Below are positions 1 through 12,482 of a DNA stretch of 64,000 bases, in pieces (position 1 is the first letter of the stretch; each line of letters begins with the position of its first letter). The notes below the pieces were generated by a model. That model saw only the letters and a program-made list of their open reading frames with translations, searched no databases and was not told the DNA's origin. The stretch is from NCBI GenBank assembly GCA_009746045.1, contig RPFO01000296.1:322001-386000 (forward strand). Direction: 5' to 3'. A program made the translations under genes and the position numbers. The DNA comes from Mesostigma viride (lineage: Eukaryota; Streptophyta; Mesostigmatophyceae; Mesostigmatales; Mesostigmataceae).

Positions 1-501
1 GGCGCCCCACCGCACGTACGTACACAGTACAAACTATTGAAATATTTTTAAAATGTGTAGCCTTGTTGAAGAAAATTATGGCTGGCTTACGCTAAGAGCG
101 ACTATATGACCTAGACGGTGGGGCCGGAAACATCTTGCTTGATCAGGGCATGTGGATGGCCGTAAGGATGAATGGAGGATAAAATAAATTGTTCGAAGTA
201 CTTAGTAGCGTGGTACCCCATATTGATAAACTTTACAACCCCCTCGCTTTCATTATATATTCATGCATGTGTGTCATGATCAATTAATGTCGATCTGCTC
301 TGTAAGTACGACGCCAGCCCTGGATTTTGTCTAAATCTACCAGCCGGCGTTCTGGCCTCTGTTGCATAGTAGTGTGTGCTTTACTTTACCTGTAAGATAC
401 CTCTGTGGCTGAGGTGCCCGCTAGCTTGTGGCAGTGAGAGAAGCTATTGTACTGTGAACTAGCCAGCTTATAAGCGAGAGGGCGCTGGCCAGGCTCGCTC
501 C
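1..501. other. No gene recognised
   Basis: AT-moderate sequence without a convincing ORF. Around 405-445 there is weak similarity to the G-rich 'gcagtgagagaagcta' part of the dispersed element X seen at 15.1 and 55.4 kb, suggesting an eroded fragment. Confidence 0.4.
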
Positions 502-1313
502 TTGTTGTGTGCTGGCCGGTTTAAGTTGAATGGTTGCTTTACTGGTACCCATGCATATGAAGCAGTACGATCTGACCGCGGAGCAGCTTACGGCGCCCGC
601 AGGAACCGGCTGGCACAGGAGGACGCGAGGAAGGCCCTCGCTGACCGCACGAAGATCAAGGTCGTACGGCTGCGGTGGAAGGACAACGCATGGAAATTAA
701 TGGAGGTTACCTCGTGGGAGGTTCCCACGCCGAGGGCGGACACGTGGCGGAGTAGGGAGTAACGGCCTTCCCCGCCACCCCACACCGCGAGCAGCTACCG
801 GGGGGGTAGCCAGTCAACCCACCCCCCACACCCACGTCGTCCGATATGGCCGAGCGTGCCTTGGATAGCCCAATCTCACGGACAACGCAACGGAGTCCAA
901 GCCACGACCTTTTTCGCCGACTTCGCAACAAGGAGCGCCTGCTGGCTTTTGCCACCCGGCACTCCCAACAACGGTATGCTGCCGTTCTTTGACCCCAAGA
1001 CCAGGCGAGCAAGTCGTGCCGCTCGCTTGGAGGGTGCCATATGCGCATTGAGAAGTACTACGTTATCTCACGCCGCACACACCCCGCCATGGCTGCAGCC
1101 TCTCCCCAACCCCCTGCCGATACCGCGGGTCCCCGGCGGCACCTCTTTCGATCTGGGTCAACGCCGGCACCACTCGCCGCGCATCGCTACCTACAATGTC
1201 CGCACCCTGTCCGAGGGGGATGCCCCCCCGCAGGCCAACGAGCTTGTCGATCCGCTATGTACTGCCGCCTAGCATTGATGTGCTCGGGGTTCAAGCTAGA
1301 GCACCGGCGCTAG
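502..1313 (+). pseudogene. Non-LTR retrotransposon fragment (ORF1 end and start of an AP-endonuclease ORF)
   Basis: The first part (502-762) encodes a basic peptide ending shortly before a second ORF. The second part (to about 1310) carries R-I-A-T-Y-N-V-R-T-L-S at about 1178-1210, the usual start of the exonuclease-endonuclease-phosphatase domain of LINE ORF2. About 60 bases later, in another frame, I-D-V-L-G-V-Q appears, matching the next conserved block of that domain. The frame change and the stop at 1270 show it is broken. In family members this domain nicks target DNA for target-primed reverse transcription. No reverse transcriptase follows on this strand, so the piece is truncated. The endonuclease motif is clear; the identity of the first ORF as ORF1 is inference from position only. 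Confidence 0.55.
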
Positions 1314-1713
1314 CTCCTTTGAGGGCCCCGTGCACTCAGCGCCGGCATGTGCATGCCTGGCGCATGCCGTGATCCATGACAATAATATGAATAGATATGG
1401 GGACAGGACACAACCTTGCCACACCCCATATTGTGAAGGGGAAATGGTGGGGTGGTGCCTTCCGCAGTCCGCACTACTGCCTGTGAACCCTCATAAAGCT
1501 GGCGAATGGAATGCAGTGCTCAATAAATGCTGGTGGCACGTGCCGTGTGCCAGAGCCAGGATGGCCCAAAGAGCCTCGGACCCAGAGGACCGTATCGAAA
1601 GCCTTGACTGACATAGTCGACAAAAATGAAGACCAGCGGGAAACCATCAGGGCGAATGCGACGCACCTCCTCCACCAGCCGGCCGGCGCGCGACAAACAC
1701 AGCCATGACAGTG

Positions 1714-2094
1714 TTACAGCCACGACGGAAACCCATATGAGATCGACTCACCCAGGTGAGGGTCCAGCGCAGCGCGGAACCTGTGCAGCATCATGCGCAT
1801 CATGATGAACACCTTCAGCGCAGCGCGCTGGAGGCAGACACCCCGATAGTTACCAGGGTCAGCAGCAGAAACCTTCTTGTACAGCATGACTCGGATCGAT
1901 GGCCATACCTGCCACTCAGCGCAGGCGGAGGCACAGCAGAGAGCAGAACACAGCTGAAGAACGCCAGCAGAAGCTCCCGCACCGCCATGTCGGGGGTCTT
2001 GAGCAGCTCGGCACCGACCGCCGCGCGCATCGTACCGCATCGAGCAAGGGCGGGGGCGCCGTCCAATTCCTCCAAATTGAATTGGGCCGTGCAC
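1714..2094 (-). pseudogene. LINE reverse-transcriptase fragment, minus strand
   Basis: Translated on the minus strand, the 3' half (about 1890 down to 1714) reads L-Y-K-K then D-P-G-N-Y-R-G, followed about 30 residues later by A-L-D-P-H-L-G-E-S and Y-G-F. This is the order of the conserved N-terminal blocks of non-LTR reverse transcriptases (YKKGxxxxPxNYRPISL; then LxxxLxPxxxxxQxGF). The rest of the polymerase, including the YxDD active site, is absent, so this is a dead fragment. It lies opposite in strand to the endonuclease piece at 502-1313, so the two either come from different insertions or were rearranged. Confidence 0.65.
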
Positions 2095-2150
2095 TATACT
2101 TTTCGTCCGAGGGTGGTAAAAAGCATCCGAGGCGTAAATTACGAGGTCTT
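2088..2150 (-). repeat. Terminal segment of a dispersed element; inverted copy at 12,483-12,545
   Basis: From about 2100 to 2147 the sequence is the reverse complement of about 12,486-12,533. It abuts the LINE reverse-transcriptase remnant, and at 12.5 kb it abuts a 15-bp tandem array just before the LINE ORF1 remnants. It is probably an end or untranslated region of the LINE family in this window. Confidence 0.6.
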
Positions 2151-2160
2151 ATCTTACTAC

Positions 2161-2598
2161 CTAGATCCGAGGCGTGAGATCCAACGCCGTAATCATTACT
2201 ACGTAGGATGATTGGTAGTAATTTTACTAGCCGTAAGTAAGAGTAACGTTACGACTGCACATCTTTGGTAGTACATTACCGACAGAGTAAATTACCGCGA
2301 CGGGTCTTGGTTGGTAATCTACCACCTGTAGATTAGGTGCCAGTGATCCGATGCTGTAAGATACGTTTCAGTAAGCTACTTCGGGGATCTTTGCCTGTAC
2401 ACGGCCAGATGGATAATTATATTGTAATGGAGAAGTGGGAGAACGTGCGTGTCTATTAGCAAATGCAGCGAAATATAAAAATGTAGTTATCAGCCTTTTT
2501 CGCCTATTCAGCAGTTGTCGTTGTCGGCCGTTGTCATTAAGCGGCTATAGATTATGTGTGCTGGGGCCGGTGAAAAGACGCTAGCAAAGTTCGTCTGA
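2161..2598. other. No gene; short imperfect inverted motifs
   Basis: Contains many 'gtaa(t)ttac'-type short inverted motifs resembling the array at 12.2-12.4 kb, probably the same element's non-coding end. Nothing coding is supported. A short ORF starting at ATG 2599 (39 codons, Glu/Ala-rich) could be a first exon of the candidate gene that follows. Confidence 0.35.
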
Positions 2599-3003
2599 AT
2601 GGCGTCCAATAGAGGGGATTTTATTCTTAGTGGATTGTTGGACGAGGAGAAGGCGAGGTTGCTGGCGGAGAATGCGAAAGAGCAGAGGGAAGCAGCGGAA
2701 GCCGTGCGTGGAAGATGAGGTAACGGGATGGAGTGTGGGCCCTGGCTTCTGGTTATGAAATGATGGCGGTTGCAGGCCAGCCGTGCTCGCTGGTAATGGG
2801 TGCGTGGTGTTGAAATCCAAGTTCTGCGCGTATTCTGTTTTTTGGTCAATGATTGAAGGGATGTCGCCTTGTTTTATTTTTGTGCATCTGCGTCCCGTCG
2901 TGACTGCCTCGTCATGGACGCCCAGGGGTAGAAGTTCGAACGAGGGAATGATTTTTCAAACGCCTGGATATGTTATGATAGTACGAATAAATGGTAATGG
3001 GTA

Positions 3004-3198
3004 GAGGCGGCCAAAATTTTGTTGGAAGTGTGCCAACGCCGCACATACGACTTGAACAACCCTAGGTATCTTAGGAAAAGGAAACACGGATACGTCGGAG
3101 TGGAGGAAGAGGAAGACGATGACGATGGTGAAGACGGAGAGGTTTACAATGGAGGCCTTGAGAATGGGGAGACATTGAATCAGGAGAGCAGGGTAGCG
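3004..3198 (+). CDS. Candidate exon of a zinc-finger-like gene (acidic segment)
   Basis: Open from an AG at about 3003 to a GTGAGT donor at 3199. It encodes a basic stretch (R-Y-L-R-K-R-K-H) followed by a long Glu/Asp run (V-E-E-E-E-D-D-D-D-G-E-D-G-E). Codon phase 0 at the donor matches phase 0 at the acceptor of the next candidate exon (3308). I do not recognise the family. The 5' end is uncertain, because the short ORF at 2599-2718 would have to be joined in another phase. Confidence 0.3.
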
Positions 3199-3307
3199 GT
3201 GAGTGGCCCGTCATGAATTACATTGTGGTTGCAGTTGTTAGCGAGGCGTGTTGATTGCTTCTTGCCGCGGGTAATCGCTAGCGCGCATAACCTTCTTTTT
3301 TCAACAG

Positions 3308-3709
3308 GTGTTCTGGTGCATTGACTGCCGCAAAGCAATTAATGGGACTGATTATGTGCCTATCATGCCGTTTGGGAATCATACATTGCCAACATTTCGT
3401 GTTTAGAAGGCGCGCCTTCAGAAGCATATTCAGCACCGCACGAGCCAGGTGCTGAAGGCGTGCTTGGAGAGGAAGGGGTATAAAGTGCGCATGACCGCAT
3501 CGAAGAAGAAGAAGCAGCAGGAATCGGGCAAGACCATGATAACCGAGCCAGGATTGGCTTTCGTGCATGCAGTACATGGTGCGGCGCAGGCAGTGAATGC
3601 TGCATCGATTGCAGCGGTGCAGCCTGTGGCCATGGCGGTGCAGGGCGCGGGTCCTGAAGTGTGGGCGTTGGCGAAGCAGATTCACGATGCTGTCATGGCC
3701 ACGTTGTGA
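3308..3709 (+). CDS. Candidate exon with a Cys2-His2-like finger, interrupted by TAG or a 51-nt intron
   Basis: After a TCAACAG acceptor the frame reads V-F-W-C-I-D-C-R-K-A-I-N-G-T-D-Y, then meets an in-frame TAG at 3404-3406. It resumes with K-A-R-L-Q-K-H-I-Q-H-R-T-S-Q and stays open to a stop at 3707-3709. The stop lies in a perfect intron-end context (cgtgtttag), and a GT at 3353 would give a 51-nt phase-keeping intron. Spliced, the Cys pair and His pair are about 15 residues apart, like a BED or C2H2 finger. Unspliced, it is a pseudogene. The Lys-rich and Ala/Val-rich tail is unrecognised. Zinc fingers of this sort are common in transposases, which fits the repeat-rich surroundings. Confidence 0.35.
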
Positions 3710-4494
3710 AGCCAAGGAATGGGTGTTGGTTCCAGTCAGGTGCCTCGCCCGGAGGAAGCTTTTCTGCTGTAAGCAGAGGTGCGGCATCAAGCATTTGCAA
3801 TCGCCATGAGAGCAGTGGAGATGTCAGCGGCATGAAGCATTTGCAATCGCCATGAGAGCAGTGGAGATGTCTGCGGCATTGGGAGATCTGCAGACAATTG
3901 CAGGAGGACATTGTGCGGTACGCTTGTAGGGTGTATGCTGTGTTGTTCCGCTCGCTAATGGACATGTGCCCCTGTAACCTCTTCCAGGCTAGTATCTGCT
4001 ATCCACCTCTTCAGGCTTGAAAAGTAAATTGCTGTACGGTTCACAATTGGCATGGCTTGACATGCACGCGTCCTTGACTGTGGTCTGCATGGGTTTGGGG
4101 TTTAGCGGTTTACATCAGACTCTGCTGTGTGTCTGCTTAATCAGCCGACGTGTCACATGGGGACAGCAACGGCGCTGGGATGCAGCCCGGTGTGAATGCG
4201 AGTAAGGTACGCGCTGTCATGCATGGCGGATGGGGCGTGGAAGCCACGACCCACGTTTTTGTGTGTGCACGGGGGGCTAGGGGGCAAGTCGTTGTGTTGC
4301 TGCCATCCATATGGCCATGGATATGCGGGAAGCTTTCCCTGTACCCATACTTAATGATGCATGGACTGGTTGTGACAGCCAAGGGTTTAGCTGTCGTGGG
4401 TTTGCTGAGTGATCATGGCAGTCTGCTAGGCTGGTGCTAGAACAGCAATAGCGCGGTTACTGCTATGTCTTGCCCGTGCTAACTGATGCTGCAG

Positions 4495-4623
4495 CCATGC
4501 GTGGAGCGCGAATCGTCCCGAGAGGAGAAGGAGGAGGCGGGGCCGGTGCACCCATGGGCAGGGCCGGAGAAGAAGGACGCGGAGCACCCAGTGTGGGAGA
4601 AGGAGAAGGCGGGGAAGCACTGA
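4495..4623 (+). CDS. Possible terminal exon, charged
   Basis: After a GATGCTGCAG acceptor the frame P-C-V-E-R-E-S-S-R-E-E-K-E-E-A-G stays open for 42 codons to TGA at 4621. Its Glu/Lys-rich composition and sharp change in base composition suggest a real last exon, perhaps of the zinc-finger candidate upstream. No homology is claimed. Confidence 0.3.
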   Translation, partial: PCVERESSREEKEEAGPVHPWAGPEKKDAEHPVWEKEKAGKH

Positions 4624-5260
4624 AGCTCCACCCCATGTCAGGCCTCTAGTATAGGTGCCAGTTAACTAAACCCATGCACGTGCAGGTTGTAGCTCAGAAT
4701 GTATTTAAAATCATATGCCCCTTTTCAGGTATATGTGTAACAGTGACTCCCAACGGATATATGTTCCTAATTTTTTAAATTCTTACTGAATAATTGTTGT
4801 CTTTATGAACCCATGAAGAGCAAAGCCCGGTGGGGAGTACATGTAACGCATTACCACGAGAAGGGGTCCCCACACCGCATTTCTTCGCTCTCTGTTCCTA
4901 TGCAGAACAAGAAGAGGTGGAAGACCAATGTCCCGGCTCACACGCCAGCCCATGTGGGTAAGCCCCCTCCCCCAAAGCGGAAGGGGCGCTTTGGGGAGAA
5001 GTGTAGTGAGGATTTTGTAGACTAGATAGCACTAACTTACTTACACCAGACCTGGCAATAAACAAGCATTGATGGGATGGACCCAGCGATACATAATGGG
5101 CGTGCATGCGTAAAAAATATACACTATGCATGGCCCAATGGGCATGCATTCAAATAATTACAAATGAAGGCCGCCATGAGAGCACTGAAGCTAAACCAGA
5201 CCGGGCCACAATTAACCCTCCAGCACCAAAGTTCCACTGCATCATGTAAGACAAGCCTGA
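4624..5260. other. No gene recognised
   Basis: Mixed composition. Short ORFs at about 4813-5025 have no recognisable motif. Confidence 0.4.
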
Positions 5261-6118
5261 CATCCATCCATCCATCCATCCATCCATCCATCCATCCATC
5301 CATCCATCCATCCATCCATCCATCCATCCATCCATCCATCCATCCATCCATCCATCCATCCATCCATCCATCCATCCATCCATCCATCCATCCATCCATC
5401 CATCCATCCATCCATCCATCCATCCATCCATCCATCCATCCATCCATCCATCCATCCATCCATCCATCCATCCATCCATCCATCCATCCATCCATCCATC
5501 CATCCATCCATCCATCCATCCATCCATCCATCCATCCATCCATCCATCCATCCATCCATCCATCCATCCATCCATCCATCCATCCATCCATCCATCCATC
5601 CATCCATCCATCCATCCATCCATCCATCCATCCATCCATCCATCCATCCATCCATCCATCCATCCATCCATCCATCCATCCATCCATCCATCCATCCATC
5701 CATCCATCCATCCATCCATCCATCCATCCATCCATCCATCCATCCATCCATCCATCCATCCATCCATCCATCCATCCATCCATCCATCCATCCATCCATC
5801 CATCCATCCATCCATCCATCCATCCATCCATCCATCCATCCATCCATCCATCCATCCATCCATCCATCCATCCATCCATCCATCCATCCATCCATCCATC
5901 CATCCATCCATCCATCCATCCATCCATCCATCCATCCATCCATCCATCCATCCATCCATCCATCCATCCATCCATCCATCCATCCATCCATCCATCCATC
6001 CATCCATCCATCCATCCATCCATCCATCCATCCATCCATCCATCCATCCATCCATCCATCCATCCATCCATCCATCCATCCATCCATCCATCCATCCATC
6101 CATCCATCCATCCATCCA
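5261..6118. repeat. (CATC)n microsatellite, about 858 bp
   Basis: An essentially perfect CATC array, about 214 units, with no interruption that I can see. It is open in several frames on both strands (Ile-His-Pro-Ser and Met-Asp-Gly-Trp polypeptides), an arithmetic result of a 4-bp unit without stops and not evidence of coding. A copy of element X follows within 10 bases. Confidence 0.97.
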
Positions 6119-6126
6119 TTGATCGG

Positions 6127-6440
6127 GGTATAGTCCTAGTACAGCCATGCTACGTCCTGGCTATGATGAGATTACTTGCCCACGCTCCTAGTGTTATGCC
6201 ATGCTCACATGGGTCTTATTGCACCCACAGATTGCCGGATCGTTGGCGTGTCCTTTAGCTAGCGTTCCCGAATGCAGCTGTGGCATGCCTTAGGCATGAA
6301 GGAGACTGGGGGTCTCTGCCCTTTCTCCTGTTGTCCACACACAGGGATTAAAAGCACTTCGGTGCTCCGTGACTCCCCAACAGGAGCACGTGTTTAATTA
6401 ATTAATTAAATTAATTAATTAATCGGGGTTAGCTAATGCT
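6127..6440 (+). mobile_element. Dispersed element X, copy 1
   Basis: About 300 bp shared in order with 14,784-15,065: a 'cagccatgctacg' block, 'cacccacagattgccgga', 'cagctgtggcatgcc', 'cacacagggattaaaagcact', then a hairpin with 7-bp arms (GTGCTCC / GGAGCAC) around 'gtgactccccaac'. A TTAATTAA-rich tract follows. There is no ORF, so it is non-autonomous. Other copies or fragments are at 15.1, 17.9, 18.8, 19.1, 48.0, 54.6, 54.8 and 55.1-55.5 kb. Confidence 0.8.
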
Positions 6441-6561
6441 CCTTGACTCCCTAATGGGGGCATGAGTTTAATAAATGAATTAAGTAGTTAGTTAATTAAT
6501 CAGGTTGATTCAGATGAGGTCTGTGCTGGTTCCTTGTGGACTGGCCAGCCAGGGAGATATC

Positions 6562-6598
6562 TTCTTACATGGTCAGGCCCTTGCCGACCATGTAAGAA
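6562..6598. repeat. 13-bp perfect inverted repeat with an 11-base loop
   Basis: ttcttacatggtc (6562-6574) and its exact reverse complement (6586-6598) could form a hairpin. Nothing nearby says whether it is transcribed. Confidence 0.7.
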
Positions 6599-7596
6599 CC
6601 TGTTAGGCGACGCAGTGGCCAACATTGGACATACCGCCATATGTTTGTCTCCGCGGTATGATTTTAGCTGACATGCAGAGCACAGACACTGTTGGCGTCA
6701 TCCGCTCAACCCCTCTTATTCAGACATGGGACCTCGGATGTGTAGGATTAGTAGCGTTGCCCAGGCGGACATTGTCAAAGACTACGACCCCCCAGTTGTG
6801 GGTCCTAGGAAATTTAACAAGCATGATTGTCTCCTTGTTGATAGGCATTAATTAATCCTTGATGATAGGCATTGCTTGCGTGCAAGATTAGCTCGAGGCC
6901 CATATTTTAGACTACTAGCTGAGCTGTGGACATACATGTTGTTATTGACGTCTTGACGGATATTGACGTCTTGGGGTGACTTCCACTATATCTTCTTTGG
7001 GGAATTCAGAGATCCCGGTCCCCCAACATGGACATGAGACTAATTAAAATCAATTAATCAATGTCATGAATAGAGCGCGTTCATGACGTTCAGTCATGAA
7101 CAGAGTCCTAACCTTAAACACATAAGAAAACAATTATGGCGGGCCATGTGACCAATGTAAGAAGCTTAGCCCCCAAACATATTGTTGTCTCACGTAATGA
7201 ATCACTTGCTGATCAACAAATCGATGATTATCTCATAGGCACAATGTACCTCTGACCATCATTGCTGGCCCATGCATGCATGCACCAATGGCAGCCTACA
7301 TGACACATACATCGCTTATTTGCCATGTAAAAAATGCGACAAAGTGTCCATATAGGTACTCATAGATTAGCACAAATTCCTTAGCACGATGTGGACAACT
7401 TTACTTAACGGTGAAAGCCTGTCTCGCCCTTATTGCCTTGAGGGTTCCCGGCGATAGGTCCTGTCTGTTGGTCGACATTTTTCTTTTGCAGCTGGCCATC
7501 GTCGGTAGGTATGAATGATCTCGATGCTAGCAATTACGATGATGATACCCGAGGTAGTCTATACCTAGGATCGAGAGCTTCTTCTTGTATGGCAAT
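6599..7596. other. No gene recognised
   Basis: AT-balanced sequence with only short ORFs and no motif, splice-phase chain or repeat family I can support. Confidence 0.4.
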
Positions 7597-8310
7597 GCCG
7601 GCAGTTAACTATTACTCCGAATAAAGAGTTAAGAGGTTGGCCCTCGGCAGTCGGCATGGCGATCACGGAGCGATGACGGGGCGATGACGGGGCGATGACG
7701 GGGCGTTGACGCGCGTGATGAATAGGATCTGTTTGACAGGCGGCGGCTATTGGTAATATAGATTGTTGATTAAGAGAAGAGTTTAGATGTTGGCCCGTGG
7801 GCGATGACGGTGACGGCGTCACCGTCATCGCCCTCGACGGGCGTCATGAATACGACCTTTTTGATATGCGGCGGCTATTGGTAATATAGGTCGTTGACTA
7901 CTACTCCGAATACAAATGTAAAGAGGTTGGCCCTCGGCTGGCTCGGCATGGCGATCACGGGGCGATGACGGGGCGATGACGGGGCGTTGACGCGCGTGAT
8001 GAATAGGATCTGTTTGATAGGCGGCGGCTATTGGTAATATAGATTGTTGATTAAGAGAAGAGTTTAGATGTTGGCCCGTCGAGGGCGATGACGGTGACGG
8101 TCGTCACCGTCATCGCCCTCGACGGGCGTGATGATAAGCCCATGTTTGATATGCGGCAGCTATTGGTAGTATAGGTCGTTGACTATCACTCCGAATAAAG
8201 AGTTAACAGGTTAAGGCCCTCGGCCGGGCGATGACGGGGCGATGACGGGGCGTTGACGCTCGCGATGAATAGGACCTGTTTGATAGGCGGCGGCTATTGC
8301 TAATATATAG
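7597..8310. repeat. Tandem repeat of about 287 bp, 2.5 copies, with nested palindromes
   Basis: The landmark 'actccga' recurs at about 7614, 7903 and 8188. Each unit holds runs of 'gcgatgacggg' and the block 'ggcggctattggtaatata'. The first unit contains a 16-bp perfect inverted repeat (7799-7814 / 7818-7833). The second contains a 26-bp perfect inverted repeat (8074-8099 / 8102-8127) with a 2-base spacer. Confidence 0.85.
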
Positions 8311-8775
8311 GTCGGATATTTGTGTACCACCCCCCTCCTTCCCGCGGCAGGTACGCAGCGACCCGCTGTTGCATGTCCTGGCTGCAATTGTGTATCACTT
8401 GTACGGTATTTGTGTATCACTTGTAGCGTATTTGTGTATCACTTGTCCTCCTTCCCACGGCAGGTACGCAGCGACCCGCTGTTGTCCTGGCTGCAATTGT
8501 GTATCACTTGTACGGTATTTGTGTATCACTTGTAGCGTATTTGTGTATCACTTGTCCTCCTTCCCACGGCAGGTACGCAGCGACCCGCTGTTGTCCTGCC
8601 TGCAATTGTGTATCACTTGTACGGTATTTGTGTATCACTTGTAGCGTATTTGTGTATCACTTGTCCTCCTTCCCACGGCAGGTACGCAGCGACCCGCTGT
8701 TATACTGGCGGTATTTGTGTATCACTTGTAGCGTATTTGTGTATCACTTGTACGGTATTTGTGTACCACCACCCT
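8311..8775. repeat. 109-bp tandem repeat containing a 22-bp sub-repeat
   Basis: Blocks starting 'cctccttcc' lie at 8334, 8447, 8556 and 8665, the last three exactly 109 bp apart. Each carries an acceptor/donor-like 'cacggcaggtacgc' followed by two or three copies of a 22-bp 'gtgtatcacttgta' unit. The long ORFs here are by-products of the repeat. Confidence 0.85.
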
Positions 8776-9900
<1,125 letters not shown>

Positions 9901-10621
9901 TCCCACCCCCGCTCTCTTGTCCCTCCCGCACCCCTCCTCTCTCTTTCCCTTTTCCTTGGCTGTTGAGAAGGACTGGGGTGAAAACTCCAGACCGTTGGTG
10001 GCTGCCTTCAAGCAGGAAGTTTCAAGGATCAACAAGTTTTTGTGAGCTGTCTGATATGGTCACTGCTGCGACAAAGGTGAGTTATCTTGTTTTTCATGTA
10101 ATTTTTTTGCTGTAGCTAGGTAAGCCGGCCATTTTGTACTCCCCTTCTTTTGCTCTCACGATTTATTCTTGTTGTGGTTTATATGGTCCCGTTAAGTGGC
10201 ATGCATTATCATTATCCACATTAGTGTGAGAAACCATCCGCAGTGTTGTAGCTTGCATCTATAACAACAGTTTTTGCTGCCGCCGCCACTGCTATTACCA
10301 ACATTAAGTCATTCTTGCTTTCTAAGCACTCTTTTTCCTCTTAGGCTGTTGGTTGGGATACCAGCCACCCTTGCACGCATAAATTCAAGCACCGGGTGCA
10401 TGTGAAAACACAACCAAGGCAAGAATGTCCCCCTCTCGCAATATCCCACCCACGCAACGCACCCAATGCAGCAAGAATGGGACCACCTTGTTGCCATGAG
10501 CTCTAGCACCGTTGCCACCCCTAGCTTTCTACTGTTCCCGTCCATCCTTATTTACACTGGCTGCTTTGCTTGCATTTCTGGCTCAGTGCCAGTTTGCACT
10601 TGCTAGCTTGCTAAGACAATA

Positions 10622-11030
10622 ATGCAGCTTGCAAACGGCAAGGGCAAGCACCCGGGTAAGAGCAAAGGCAACCGCACGAGCAAAGGAAAGGGAAACTGGA
10701 AGAGCAAGCACAAGGCCAAGGAAAGGACAAAGGCACTTGTGCTTGCCAAAAGGGCAGGCTCAAGGGAAATGACAAGGGCAAGGGCAGGGGCAGGCACAAG
10801 GGAAGCGGATAAGGGCAAGGGCAGGCGCAAGGGAAAGAGATTAGGACAAGTCAAGCACGAGGGAACGGACAAGGGCAAGGGCAGGCACAAGGGAAAAGAT
10901 GAAGACAAGGGCAGGCACTAGGGAAAGGATGAGGGCAACGGCAAACACTGGGGATCAAAGGATAGGGGCAAGGGCAGATGCTAGGGTAACAGTTAGGGCA
11001 AAGGCAGGCACAAGAGAAGAATAAGGGGCC
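10622..11030. repeat. Degenerate 'aagggcaaggGCAGGC' minisatellite
   Basis: Imperfect purine-rich units ('acaagggcaagggcaggc') recur for about 400 bp. The plus frame gives a Lys/Gly/Arg-rich ORF of 99 codons starting ATG 10,622, but its composition follows from the repeat and there is no splice or homology support. Confidence 0.7.
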
Positions 11031-11262
11031 GTGAAGTATAAGTGGAAATGCGGGTGGCGACATGGGGTTCGATCGGGCCTGCTGATGCAAATGCAGATTT
11101 CAACTGCAGTGACAAACACAAGCGTAGACATAGGCAACGACAAATTCCTTGCATGCGTGCCTTGCTCTTCACCGGCTGGCTCGTTTGCTAGTTGTCTAAC
11201 AGTTTCTACCGATAAACATCACTTGCCATTGTAAGGTCTGCCTTGCTGCCGTGCTAGTGGGT

Positions 11263-11500
11263 AGCTGGGTGATCGTGCTTGTTCCTTGTCAAGGGAGGGA
11301 TGCATGTGGAGTAGGTGGGTGGGTGTGCTTGTTCCTTGCCAAGGAAGGGATGCACAAAGGTTAGATAGGTGCACGTGCTTGTTTCTTGTCAAGGGAGGGA
11401 CGCACAAAGGGTAGGTGGGGGCACATGGTTGTGCCTCGTCAAGGGCGGGATGCACGAAGGGTAGGTGGGGGCATGTGGTTGGTCCTTGTCTTTTCACCGC
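11263..11500. repeat. ~50-bp tandem repeat, 4-5 diverged copies
   Basis: Units centred on 'cttgttccttgtcaaggg' and ending 'gatgcacaaaggg' recur at about 11,279, 11,330, 11,379, 11,425 and 11,480. Confidence 0.75.
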
Positions 11501-12214
11501 CCAAGCGATGGCGATGTAGCATGCATTATACATTTATTCGTGCATTAAAAATCACTTTCCTTACAAGCGGCCTTAGCCGACTCCATCTGCCGTTGCCATT
11601 TCTCCGTATTGCATTGTCCGGACACGGTTTTTGTGTCGCAGGTCTTCCCCCGTAAAGGCACAAGCTGCCTGCGCGCGGAATTATGTGCAGACACCTCGGT
11701 TTCCAACACGACGGCTTCCCGCACATATCGAGCTCTGGATGTACAACATCTTCCCCCGGCGCACTTGCTCCCGGATGGAGCTTCTGTGCGGTGCCGACAT
11801 CCCCGGAGCTGTCCTAAGCACCGCATGGAAACAGTATTTCAAGCCACGAAGAGAAGCCACGAATTTGATATTGACTTGATATTGTCGTCAGAAGACTTGA
11901 TATGCTATTTTCTGTGAAGGCGTTGGATTTTTGTGCATGACATGTAATCCTGCATTTAATAATGAAATTTTTTATGAAATAGGAACTCGTCTTGCATGAG
12001 CCTTGCTGCAAATGCCATTCATTTTTTTCCCCCGGGTAAATGGGTGTTAGGGGTTAGGTTGACCGAAATGATGTGAAATCAAAGTGAAATTCTGATAAGT
12101 GACATGCGTACTGCAATTCAGAACGACATAGCGACATGATTGTAGTACCGGTAGTGTACGCGAGAAGCATACGACGTCGTAACCTACGGGACCGAGTACC
12201 GGGATCGTAAATTA

Positions 12215-12400
12215 CCAACTCGTAAATTACTACCTCGCAAATTACTACCTCGTACCTTACTACCTCGTAAATTACTACCTCGTACATTACTACCTCGTAC
12301 ATTACTACCTCGTACATTACTACCTCGTAAATTACTACCTCGTAAATTACTACCTCGTAAATTACTACCTCGTAAATTACTACCTCGTAAATTACGACGT
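12215..12400. repeat. 15-bp tandem array (cctcgtaaattacta)
   Basis: About twelve units with single-base variants (gtaaatt, gtacatt, gtacctt). It leads into the element end at 12,483-12,545 that is inverted relative to 2.1 kb, so it may be the iterated untranslated end of the LINE family whose ORF1 remnant follows. Confidence 0.85.
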
Positions 12401-12482
12401 CGGATCTTACCTCGGATCTAACTCGTAGCTTACGAGAAAGATCCGACCTCCTATGCAAACGGTAAGAGTAAAAGCGGAGTAA

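Noticed and set aside
5124-6258. ORFs of 290-364 codons encoding Met-Asp-Gly-Trp or Ile-His-Pro-Ser repeats, and the similar ORFs at 55.45-56.83 kb
   Set aside because: A 4-bp repeat without stops is open in several frames on both strands; there is no splice, homology or codon evidence.
10622-10921. Lys/Gly-rich 99-codon ORF
   Set aside because: Degenerate minisatellite; composition follows from the repeat and the antisense is equally open.
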